Shown piece by piece: positions 45,431 to 56,655 of a stretch of DNA of 64,000 nucleotides. The stretch covers positions 2,470,501 through 2,534,500 of the forward strand of contig OZ026848.1 of NCBI GenBank assembly GCA_964023205.1, given 5' to 3'. Made by a program: the position numbers and the translations under genes. This stretch comes from Lutraria lutraria. Taxonomy: Eukaryota > Mollusca > Bivalvia > Venerida > Mactridae. Positions within the stretch are counted from its first letter, which is position 1, and every line of letters begins with the position of its first letter. The notes beneath the pieces are model-generated. The model searched no databases. It saw only the letters and a program-made list of their open reading frames with translations, and had not been told where the DNA came from.

Positions 45431-45672
45431 TTTTTCTAATTAATCAACTGAAATGATCTATCTTTGCATTCCCCCGACTGCAACTCTAAACTGATCCTGT
45501 TTTCTTTTTGTATATCTGCTACCTGACCGGATTTAAATATGTTTCATGTTACATGTATAGTTCAATTTTCTTATAGTCAAGGTCGAATATTGGACGATAC
45601 CATTGTAAAGGTAATCACTGTAAATTGATTGCCCAAATCATATTAAATCCGTAGTAAAGTGTCATTCACTTG

Positions 45673-45790
45673 AACCGTAGTCGTGGTGTATTGGATAAGG
45701 TGGCATGTACATTGTACATACATAACAGTTTTACAAAATGAAGCAGATGTGAGTGGTTCGAACTCAGTCAATGGCACTTTCTTTTTAAAT
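45673..45790 (+). repeat. tRNA-like sequence (Arg-type D-arm, separated box B)
   Basis: TCGTGGTGTATTGGATAAGG resembles the D-arm of tRNA-Arg, and GTGGTTCGAACTCAGTC is a good box B. They are about 70 bases apart, more than the usual 30-40, so an intron-like insert or decay is implied. It is followed by a T-rich then (TA)n stretch at 45785-45840. Probably SINE-derived. Confidence 0.4.
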
Positions 45791-46254
45791 TATTATATAT
45801 ATATATTATATATTTCTTTTTTTATAATTTATTTATTGAAATATGTTTGATCTTGTTACATGTATGTACTCGTATACACGCTGAATAGCACCTTGTTATT
45901 AATTTTCAAAAGAGAAAAATGAAAGAAGAAATGCATTTGTTCTCTGATGTATTCCTCTTTTTTATTTCTTGTATGCATTTTATTGCACAAAATCGCGAAT
46001 ACAAATGTAATTTCAAATACTGTATAAAAAATACTGAACATCTGAACCGGTTTCTACTTATTATATTATTACTCCACAATTGAAATGTATGAATCCTAAT
46101 TACCCATGTGAGGTTATTATATTTTTGTTAATTTGACGGAACAATTTAAATATAAAAACATATGAAACATTATTTTCTTGTTGATATATATAAAATTAAC
46201 TTTTATTAAAAAAAAAGTTTAAGATAAAAAATGATGTCCAACATCAAATGCAGT

Positions 46255-46305
46255 CCTCAAGATTCACTAAACTTATGCTTTACCGATTGCGCCACAGAGG
46301 ATAGT
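46255..46305 (-). repeat. tRNA-like D-arm fragment
   Basis: The minus strand reads CTCTGTGGCGCAATCGGTAA then AGC, close to the 5' half of tRNA-Ile/Met-type genes. No acceptable box B follows, so it is only a fragment. Confidence 0.35.
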
Positions 46306-46495
46306 GATTATAAAGCTTCATAGATTGTTCTATAGCAAATTACAATAGTATTCTTGTTTACCTAAACATGTATAAATGGGATCGTCCATGTATACAATAA
46401 CATTGCTGACCTAAAAATTGAACTATACTATGTAAATTCCCAATGTTATTACTATGTTATCTTGGAGAAATAAATTATTCTGTATTCTGTTCTGA

Positions 46496-46955
46496 ATTGT
46501 ATTGTATATCATAAAAATAATGATCCAATTATCTACTTGCTATTTTAGCGCCAATTGGATTATCACACCTTTCTTAATCACACACATGCCTTGCAGCATG
46601 GGGTCTTTAAAGTAGACCAATCATCTAATCTCTTTTGGGTTTGAGAAACAAATGCCATAACAGTAAAACTTTGATATTATAAAACGGTGCGTTTGAAGGG
46701 ACTTCTGCAAGAATTCTATAATATTTTAATTAAAGAATAAATTGTATTTACTCAATTGTATGGTAAGTATATAAATTTATGAATAAAGTAGAATCTTCAT
46801 ATCTTCCATTTATGGAAAAAAAACTTTCAAAACTTTAAAAAAGCCTAAATATCCATGTTATGTGTGCTAGGATAATTGTGATGATTAAAATATTATGCAA
46901 ATCAAATGATTAAATATTTAACATGTGAACTATTTCTAAACTGTTACTATATCAA
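46496..46955. other. AT-rich spacer before the satellite
   Basis: Nothing recognised between the LINE 3' tail and the dispersed repeat flanking the satellite. Confidence 0.35.
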
Positions 46956-46959
46956 TCTA

Positions 46960-47090
46960 TTATGCAGTCATCACTTATATCATATATTCCTTATATTTTC
47001 ATTTTTTAATATTTACATACACTGTACATGATGACTGATGTTGTTCATATTCTCACAAATATGAATTTCTATTCGCTCATGACTTTTCAC
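46960..47090 (-). repeat. Inverted partial copy of the 39.4-40.5 kb dispersed repeat, abutting the satellite
   Basis: The reverse complement of 46990-47090 contains GCGAATAGAAATTCATATTT, TATGAACAACATCAGTCATC and CAGTGTATGTAAAT. It aligns with 39842-39945 (GCGCATAGAAAGTCTTATTT, TTGAACAATATATCAGTCAT, CAGTGTATGTAAAT) apart from an ~18-base gap. The satellite begins directly next to it. Confidence 0.65.
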
Positions 47091-47656
47091 GGAGATGGCT
47101 ATTTTTTAATTTCAATAATGTCAAAAGTAAGCAGAGCATAGCAAATTCAACCTTGCCACTAACTTTTGTTCATGCCAACTACTAGTAAGTTAAGTTGCAT
47201 TCATGTACCAACAACGCTTAAAGAGAAAATAAGAAATTAGAATTGTCAAAAAATCTTGATGCTAGGAAATTTTCTCACAAACTGTCATTTCTAGAAATGT
47301 AATAAAACCAAAAGTAACCATACCTACCAAAACCGTTCTCATCACAGATTACTATTGATCCACACTACTTGGATGTAATGGTCCCATGTTTGTACTATCT
47401 ATAATATAAGAGTAAATGAAAAGATAAAAATTTGTTGTGAAGCTTCATGCAAGAAAATTTTTCTCTGCAACTGCCATTTCTAAAATATCAATAAAATCCA
47501 AAGTAAACGTTGCATGGTCAATCCTTTTGTAGCACTGATTCACATTGATGTCTTTTACTTGCATGTGCACTTTCAATGATGCAAACCAAATAATGGTAGA
47601 GATATTGAAAATCAAAGACTTTCAGCAACTCTCTGAGACTTTTCACGGAGATGGCT

Positions 47657-48213
47657 ATTTCTAGAATTTCAATAATGTCAAAAGTAAGCAGAGCATAGCA
47701 AATTCAACCTTGCCACCAACTTTTGTTCATGCCAACTACTTGTAAGTAAAGTTGCATTCATGTACCAACAACGCTTAAGGAGAAAATAAGAAATTAGAAT
47801 TGTCAAAAAATCTTGACGCTAGGACATTTCCTCACAAACTGTCATTTCTAGAAATGTAATAAAACCAAAAGTAACCATACCATACAAAACCCGTTCTCAT
47901 CACAGATTTCCATTGATCCGCACTACTTGGATGTAATGGTCCCATGTTTGTACTATCTACAATTGAAGAGTAAAGGAAAGATAAAAATTTGTCGTAAAGC
48001 TTCGCGCAAGAAAAATTTTCTCTACAACTGCCATTTCTAAAATATCAATAAAATCCAAAGTAAACGTTGCATGGTCAATCCTTTTGTAGCACTGATTCAC
48101 ATTGATGTCTATTACTTGCCTGTGTACTTTAAATGATGCAAACCAAATAATGGTAGAGATATTGAAAATCAAAGACTTTCAGCAACTCTCGGAGACTTTT
48201 CACGGAGATGGCT
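47657..48213. repeat. Representative monomer: internal trimer of ~186-bp sub-repeats
   Basis: Within one 557-bp unit the motif ATTTCTA(G/A)AA..T.(T/A)AATAA followed by AAAGTAA(G/C) occurs three times, at 47657, 47844 and 48033, and the next unit starts at 48214. Spacings are 187, 189 and 181. The sub-repeats are much more diverged from one another than corresponding positions of neighbouring monomers. A trimeric higher-order unit therefore became the unit of amplification. Confidence 0.85.
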
Positions 48214-49925
48214 ATTTCTAGAATATCAATAATGTCAAAAGTAAGCAGAGCACAGCAAATTCAACCTTGCCACCAACTTTTGTTCATGCCAACTACTTGT
48301 AAGTAAAGTTGCATTCATGTACCAACAACGCTTAAGGAGAAAATAAGAAATTAAAATTGTCAAAAAATCTTGACGCTAGGACATTTCCTCACAAACTGTC
48401 ATTTCTAGAAATGTAATAAAACCAAAAGTAACCATACCATACCAAAACCGTTCTCATCACAGATTTCTATTGATCCACACTACTTGGATGTAATGGTCCC
48501 ATGTTTGTACTATCTATAATTAAAGAGTAAATGAAAAGATAAAAATTTGTTGTAAAGCTTCATGCAAGAAAAAATTTCTCTCCAACTGCCATTTCTAAAA
48601 TATCAATAAAATCCAAAGTAAACGTTGCATGGTCAATCCTTTTGTAGCACTGATTCACATTGATGTCTATTACTTGCCTGTATACTTTAAATGATGCAAA
48701 CCAAATAATGGTAGAGATATTGAAAATCAAAGACTTTCAGCAACTCTCGGAGACTTTTCACGGAGATGGCTATTTCTAGAATATCAATAATGTCAAAAGT
48801 AAGCAGAGCACAGCAAATTCAACCTTGCCACCAACTTTTGTTCATGCCAACTACTTGCAAGTAAAGTTGCATTCATGTACCAACAACGCTTAAGGAGAAA
48901 ATAAGAAATTAGAATTGTCAAAAAATCTTGACGCTAGGACATTTCCTCACAAACTGTCATTTCTAGAAATGTAATAAAACCAAAAGTAACCATACCATAC
49001 CAAACCCGTTCTCATCACAGATTTCCATTGATCCGCACTACTTGGATGTAATGGTCCCATGTTTGTACTATCTACAATTGAAGAGTAAATGAAAGATAAA
49101 AATTTGTCGTAAAGATTTGCACAAGAAAATTTTTCTCTCTAACTGCCATTTCTAAAATATCAATAAAATCCAAAGTAAACGTTGCATGGTCAATCCTTTT
49201 GTAGCACTGATTCACATTGATGTCTATTACTTGCCTGTGTACTTTAAATGATGCAAACCAAATAATGGTAGAGATATTGAAAATCAAAGACTTTCAGCAA
49301 CTCTCGGAGACTTTTCACGGAGATGGCTATTTCTAGAATATCAATAATGTCAAAAGTAAGCAGAGCACAGCAAATTCAACCTTGCCACCAACTTTTGTTC
49401 ATGCCAACTACTTGTAAGTAAAGTTGCATTCATGTACCAACAACGCTTAAGGAGAAAATAAGAAATTAGAATTGTCAAAAAATCTTGACGCTAGGACATT
49501 TCCTCACAAACTGTCATTTCTAGAAATGTAATAAAACCAAAAGTAACCATACCATACCAAACCCGTTCTCATCACAGATTTCCATTGATCCGCACTACTT
49601 GGATGTAATGGTCCCATGTTTGTACTATCTACAATTGAAGAGTAAATGAAAGATAAAAATTTGTCGTAAAGATTTGCGCAAGAAATATTTTCTCTCCAAC
49701 TGCCATTTCTAAAATATCAATAAAATCCAAAGGAAACGTTGCATGGTCAATCCTTTTGTAGCACTGATTCACATTGATGTCTTTTACATGCATGTGCACT
49801 TTCAATGATGCAAACCAAATAATGGTAGAGATATTGAAAATCAAAAACTTTCAGCAACTCTCGGAGACTTTTCACGGAGATGGCTATTTCTAGAATTTCA
49901 ATAATGTCAAAAGTAATCAGAGCAC
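48194..49925. repeat. Block shared with 58222-59098 and 60215-61068
   Basis: The first part, with the rare GAAATTAAAATTGTC and TGCCTGTATACTTTAAATG variants, matches 58222-59098 at offset 10028 (18 monomers). The second part (49072-49925), with rare AAAGGAAACGTTGC and GTAATCAGAGC variants, matches 60215-61068 at offset 11143 (20 monomers). Single differences include CTCTCTAACTG versus CTCTCCAACTG. Confidence 0.75.
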
Positions 49926-49929
49926 AGCA

Positions 49930-52198
49930 AATTCAACCTTGCCACCAACTTTTGTTCATGCCAACTACTTGTAAGTAAAGTTGCATTCATGTACCAACAA
50001 CGCTTAAGGAGAAAATAAGAAATTAGAATTGTCAAAAAATCTTGACGCTAGAACATTTCCTCACAAACTGTCATTTCTAGAAATGTAACAAAACCAAAAG
50101 TAACCATACCATACCAAAACCGTTCTCATCACAGATTTCTATTGATCCACACTACTTGGATGTAATGGTCCCATGTTTGTACTATCTACAATTAAAGAGT
50201 AAATGAAAGATAAAAATTTGTCGTGAAGCTTCGCGCAAGAAAATTTTTCTCTCCAACTGCCATTTCTAAAATATCAATAAAATCCAAAGTAAACGTTGCA
50301 TGGTCAATCCTTTTGTAGCACTGATTCACATTGATGTATATTACTTGCATGTGCACTTTCAATGATGCAAACCAAATAATGGTAGAGATATTGAAAATCA
50401 AAGACTTTCAGCAACTCTCGGAGACTTTTCACGGAGATGGCTATTTCTAGAATTTCAATAATGTCAAAAGTAAGCAGAGCACAGCAAATTCAACCTTGCC
50501 ACCAACTTTTGTTCATGCCAACTACTTGTAAGTAAAGTTGCATTCATGTACCAACAACGCTTAAGGAGAAAATAAGAAATTAGAATTGTCAAAAAATCTT
50601 GACGCTAGGACATTTCCTCACAAACTGTCATTTCTAGAAATGTAATAAAACCAAAAGTAACCATACCATACCAAAACCGTTCTCATCACAGATTTCCATT
50701 GATCCGCACTACTTGGATGTAATGGTCCCATGTTTGTACTATCTACAATTGAAGAGTAAAGGAAAGATAAAAATTTGTCGTAAAGCTTCGCGCAAGAAAA
50801 ATTTTCTCTACAACTGCCATTTCTAAAATATCAATAAAATCCAAAGTAAACGTTGCATGGTCAATCCTTTTGTAGCACTGATTCACATTGATGTCTATTA
50901 CTTGCCTGTGTACTTTAAATGATGCAAACCAAATAATGGTAGAGATATTGAAAATCAAAGACTTTCAGCAACTCTCGGAGACTTTTCACGGAGATGGCTA
51001 TTTCTAGAATATCAATAATGTCAAAAGTAAGCAGAGCACAGCAAATTCAACCTTGCCACCAACTTTTGTTCATGCCAACTACTTGTAAGTAAAGTTGCAT
51101 TCATGTACCAACAACGCTTAAGGAGAAAATAAGAAATTAGAATTGTCAAAAAATCTTGACGCTAGGACATTTCCTCACAAACTGTCATTTCTAGAAATGT
51201 AATAAAACCAAAAGTAACCATACCATACAAAACCCGTTCTCATCACAGATTTCCATTGATCCGCACTACTTGGATGTAATGGTCCCATGTTTGTACTATC
51301 TACAATTGAAGAGTAAATGAAAGATAAAAATTTGTCGTAAAGATTTGCGCAAGAAAATTTTTCTCTCCAACTGCCATTTCTAAAATATCAATAAAATCCA
51401 AAGTAAACGTTGCATGGTCAATCCTTTTGTAGCACTGATTCACATTGATGTCGATTACTTGCATGTGCACTTTCAATGATGCAAACCAAATAATGGTAGA
51501 GATATTGAAAATCAAAAACTTTCAGCAACTCTCGGAGACTTTTCACGGAGATGGCTATTTCTAGAATTTCAATAATGTCAAAAGTAAGCAGAGCACAGCA
51601 AATTCAACCTTGCCACCAACTTTTGTTCATGCCAACTACTTGTAAGTAAAGTTGCATTCATGTACCAACAACGCTTAAGGAGAAAATAAGAAATTAGAAT
51701 TGTCAAAAAATCTTGACGCTAGGACATTTCCTCACAAACTGTCATTTCTAGAAATGTAATAAAACCAAAAGTAACCATACCATACCAAAACCGTTCTCAT
51801 CACAGATTTCCATTCATCCGCACTACTTGGATGTAATGGTCCCATGTTTGTACTATCTACAATTGAAGAGTAAAGGAAAGATAAAAATTTGTCGTAAAGC
51901 TTCGCGCAAGAAAAATTTTCTCTACAACTGCCATTTCTAAAATATCAATAAAATCCAAAGTAAACGTTGCATGGTCAATCCTTTTGTAGCACTGATTCAC
52001 ATTGATGTCTATTACTTGCCTGTGTACTTTAAATGATGCAAACCAAATAATGGTAGAGATATTGAAAATCAAAGACTTTCAGCAACTCTCGGAGACTTTT
52101 CACGGAGATGGCTATTTCTAGAATATCAATAATGTCAAAAGTAAGCAGAGCACAGCAAATTCAACCTTGCCACCAACTTTTGTTCATGCCAACTACTT
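49930..52198. repeat. Multi-monomer block duplicated at 54387-56655
   Basis: Diagnostic variants in order, GCTAGAACATTT with GTAACAAAACC, then GATGTATATTACTTGC, then the TGCCTGTGTACTTTAAATG type, then the GATGTCGATTACTTGCATG type, are shared with 54387-56655 at a constant offset of 4457 bp (eight monomers). The copies part at CTACTTGTAAGT versus CTACTCGTAAGT (52199 versus 56656). Confidence 0.8.
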
Positions 52199-54386
52199 GT
52201 AAGTAAAGTTGCATTCATGTACCAACAACGCTTAAGGAGAAAATAAGAAATTAGAATTGTCAAAAAATCTTGACGCTAGGACATTTCCTCACAAACTGTC
52301 ATTTCTAGAAATGTAATAAAACCAAAAGTAACCATACCATACCAAAACCGTTCTCATCACAGATTTCCATTGATCCGCACTACTTGGATGTAATGGTCCC
52401 ATGTTTGTACTATCTACAATTGAAGAGTAAAGGAAAGATAAAAATTTGTCGTAAAGCTTCGCGCAAGAAAAATTTTCTCTACAACTGCCATTTCTAAAAT
52501 ATCAATAAAATCCAAAGTAAACGTTGCATGGTCAATCCTTTTGTAGCACTGATTCACATTGATGTCGATTACTTGCATGTGCACTTTCAATGATGCAAAC
52601 CAAATAATGGTAGAGATATTGAAAATCAAAAACTTTCAGCAACTCTCGGAGACTTTTCACGGAGATGGCTATTTCTAGAATTTCAATAATGTCAAAAGTA
52701 AGCAGAGCACAGAAAATTCAACCTTGCCACCAACTTTTGTTCATGCCAACTACTCGTAAGTAAAGTTGCATTCATGTACCAACAACGCTTAAGGAGAAAA
52801 TAAGAAATTAGAATTGTCAAAAAATCTTGACGCTAGGACATTTCCTCACAAATTGTCATTTCTAGAAATGTAATAAAACCAAAAGTAACCATACCATACC
52901 AAAACCGTTCTCATCACAGATTTCCATTGATCCACACTACTTGGATGTAATGGTCCCATGTTTGTACTATCTATAGTATAAGAGTAAATGAAAAGATAAA
53001 AATTTGTTGTAAAGCTTCATGCAAGAAAATTTTTCTCTGCAACTGCCATTTCTAAAATATCAATAAAATCCAAAGTAAACGTTGCATGGTCAATCCTTTT
53101 GTAGCACTGATTCACATTGATGTCTATTACTTGCATGTGCACTTTCAATGATGCAAACCAAATAATGGTAGAGATATTGAAAATCAAAGACTTTCAGCAA
53201 CTCTCGGAGACTTTTCACGGAGATGGCTATTTCTAGAATTTCAATAATGTCAAAAGTAAGCAGAGCACAGAAAATTCAACCTTGCCACCAACTTTTGTTC
53301 ATGCCAACTACTCGTAAGTAAAGTTGCATTCATGTACCAACAACGCTTAAGGAGAAAATAAGAAATTAGAATTGTCAAAAAATCTTGACGCTAGGACATT
53401 TCCTCACAAATTGTCATTTCTAGAAATGTAATAAAACCAAAAGTAACCATACCATACCAAAACCGTTTTTATCACCGATTTCCATTGATCCACACTACTT
53501 AGATGTAATGGTCCCATGTTTGTACTATCTACAATTAAAGAGTAAATGAAAGATAAAAATTTGTCGTGAAGCTTCGCGCAAGAAAATTTTTCTCTCCAAC
53601 TGCCATTTCTAAAATATCAATAAAATCCAAAGTAAACGTTGCAAGGTCAATCCTTTTGTAGCACTGATTCACATTGATGTCTATTACTTGCATGTGCACT
53701 TTAAATGATGCAAACCAAATAATAGTAGAGATATTGAAAATCAAAGACTTTCAGCAACTCTCGGAGACTTTTCACGGAGATGGCTATTTCTAGAATTTCA
53801 ATAATGTCAAAAGTAAGCAGAGCACAGAAAATTCAACCTTGCCACCAACTTTTGTTCATGCCAACTACTCGTAAGTAAAGTTGCATTCATGTACCAACAA
53901 CGCTTAAGGAGAAAATAAGAAATTAGAATTGTCAAAAAATCTTGACGCTAGGACATTTCCTCACAAATTGTCATTTCTAGAAATGTAATAAAACCAAAAG
54001 TAACCATACCATACCAAAACCGTTCTCATCACATATTTCCATTGATCCACACTACTTGGATGTAATGGTCCCATGTTTGTACTATCTACAATTAAAGAGT
54101 AAATGAAAGATAAAAATTTGTCGTGAAGCTTCGCGCAAGAAATTTTTTCTCTCCAACTGCCATTTCTAAAATATCAATAAAATCCAAAGTAAACGTTGCA
54201 TGGTCAATCCTTTTGTAGCACTGATTCACATTGATGTCTATTACTTGCATGTGCACTTTCAATGATGCAAACCAAATAATAGTAGAGATATTGAAAATCA
54301 AAGACTTTCAGCAACTCTCGGAGACTTTTCACGGAGATGGCTATTTCTAGAATTTCAATAATGTCAAAAGTAAGCAGAGCACAGCA

Positions 54387-56655
54387 AATTCAACCTTGCC
54401 ACCAACTTTTGTTCATGCCAACTACTTGTAAGTAAAGTTGCATTCATGTACCAACAACGCTTAAGGAGAAAATAAGAAATTAGAATTGTCAAAAAATCTT
54501 GACGCTAGAACATTTCCTCACAAACTGTCATTTCTAGAAATGTAACAAAACCAAAAGTAACCATACCATACCAAAACCGTTCTCATCACAGATTTCTATT
54601 GATCCACACTACTTGGATGTAATGGTCCCATGTTTGTACTATCTACAATTAAAGAGTAAATGAAAGATAAAAATTTGTCGTGAAGCTTCGCGCAAGAAAA
54701 TTTTTCTCTCCAACTGCCATTTCTAAAATATCAATAAAATCCAAAGTAAACGTTGCATGGTCAATCCTTTTGTAGCACTGATTCACATTGATGTATATTA
54801 CTTGCATGTGCACTTTCAATGATGCAAACCAAATAATGGTAGAGATATTGAAAATCAAAGACTTTCAGCAACTCTCGGAGACTTTTCACGGAGATGGCTA
54901 TTTCTAGAATTTCAATAATGTCAAAAGTAAGCAGAGCACAGCAAATTCAACCTTGCCACCAACTTTTGTTCATGCCAACTACTTGTAAGTAAAGTTGCAT
55001 TCATGTACCAACAACGCTTAAGGAGAAAATAAGAAATTAGAATTGTCAAAAAATCTTGACGCTAGGACATTTCCTCACAAACTGTCATTTCTAGAAATGT
55101 AATAAAACCAAAAGTAACCATACCATACCAAAACCGTTCTCATCACAGATTTCCATTGATCCGCACTACTTGGATGTAATGGTCCCATGTTTGTACTATC
55201 TACAATTGAAGAGTAAAGGAAAGATAAAAATTTGTCGTAAAGCTTCGCGCAAGAAAAATTTTCTCTACAACTGCCATTTCTAAAATATCAATAAAATCCA
55301 AAGTAAACGTTGCATGGTCAATCCTTTTGTAGCACTGATTCACATTGATGTCTATTACTTGCCTGTGTACTTTAAATGATGCAAACCAAATAATGGTAGA
55401 GATATTGAAAATCAAAGACTTTCAGCAACTCTCGGAGACTTTTCACGGAGATGGCTATTTCTAGAATATCAATAATGTCAAAAGTAAGCAGAGCACAGCA
55501 AATTCAACCTTGCCACCAACTTTTGTTCATGCCAACTACTTGTAAGTAAAGTTGCATTCATGTACCAACAACGCTTAAGGAGAAAATAAGAAATTAGAAT
55601 TGTCAAAAAATCTTGACGCTAGGACATTTCCTCACAAACTGTCATTTCTAGAAATGTAATAAAACCAAAAGTAACCATACCATACAAAACCCGTTCTCAT
55701 CACAGATTTCCATTGATCCGCACTACTTGGATGTAATGGTCCCATGTTTGTACTATCTACAATTGAAGAGTAAATGAAAGATAAAAATTTGTCGTAAAGA
55801 TTTGCGCAAGAAAATTTTTCTCTCCAACTGCCATTTCTAAAATATCAATAAAATCCAAAGTAAACGTTGCATGGTCAATCCTTTTGTAGCACTGATTCAC
55901 ATTGATGTCGATTACTTGCATGTGCACTTTCAATGATGCAAACCAAATAATGGTAGAGATATTGAAAATCAAAAACTTTCAGCAACTCTCGGAGACTTTT
56001 CACGGAGATGGCTATTTCTAGAATTTCAATAATGTCAAAAGTAAGCAGAGCACAGCAAATTCAACCTTGCCACCAACTTTTGTTCATGCCAACTACTTGT
56101 AAGTAAAGTTGCATTCATGTACCAACAACGCTTAAGGAGAAAATAAGAAATTAGAATTGTCAAAAAATCTTGACGCTAGGACATTTCCTCACAAACTGTC
56201 ATTTCTAGAAATGTAATAAAACCAAAAGTAACCATACCATACCAAAACCGTTCTCATCACAGATTTCCATTGATCCGCACTACTTGGATGTAATGGTCCC
56301 ATGTTTGTACTATCTACAATTGAAGAGTAAAGGAAAGATAAAAATTTGTCGTAAAGCTTCGCGCAAGAAAAATTTTCTCTACAACTGCCATTTCTAAAAT
56401 ATCAATAAAATCCAAAGTAAACGTTGCATGGTCAATCCTTTTGTAGCACTGATTCACATTGATGTCTATTACTTGCCTGTGTACTTTAAATGATGCAAAC
56501 CAAATAATGGTAGAGATATTGAAAATCAAAGACTTTCAGCAACTCTCGGAGACTTTTCACGGAGATGGCTATTTCTAGAATATCAATAATGTCAAAAGTA
56601 AGCAGAGCACAGCAAATTCAACCTTGCCACCAACTTTTGTTCATGCCAACTACTC
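54387..56655. repeat. Second copy of the eight-monomer-offset block
   Basis: Nearly identical to 49930-52198. One visible difference is CCATTCATCCGCAC in the first copy (51811 region) versus CCATTGATCCGCAC here. High identity over more than 2 kb points to recent unequal exchange or gene-conversion-like spread. Confidence 0.8.

Larger units (their letters stand above)
40790..46495 (+). mobile_element. Near-complete two-ORF non-LTR retrotransposon (defective)
   Basis: Order: possible 5'UTR from about 40790 (ACTTCCGGTCATGGTG), ORF1 (40956-42125), ORF2 (from about 42126 to 45037), and a long AT-rich 3'UTR ending in AATAAATTATTC and TTCTGTTCTG near 46490. It has an L1-like ORF1 (coiled coil plus RRM) and an APE endonuclease-RT ORF2 with a terminal Cys/His cluster. 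The exact 5' boundary and target duplication are not determined. The 3'UTR may hold later insertions (tRNA-like sequences at 45.7 and 46.3 kb). Confidence 0.75.
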
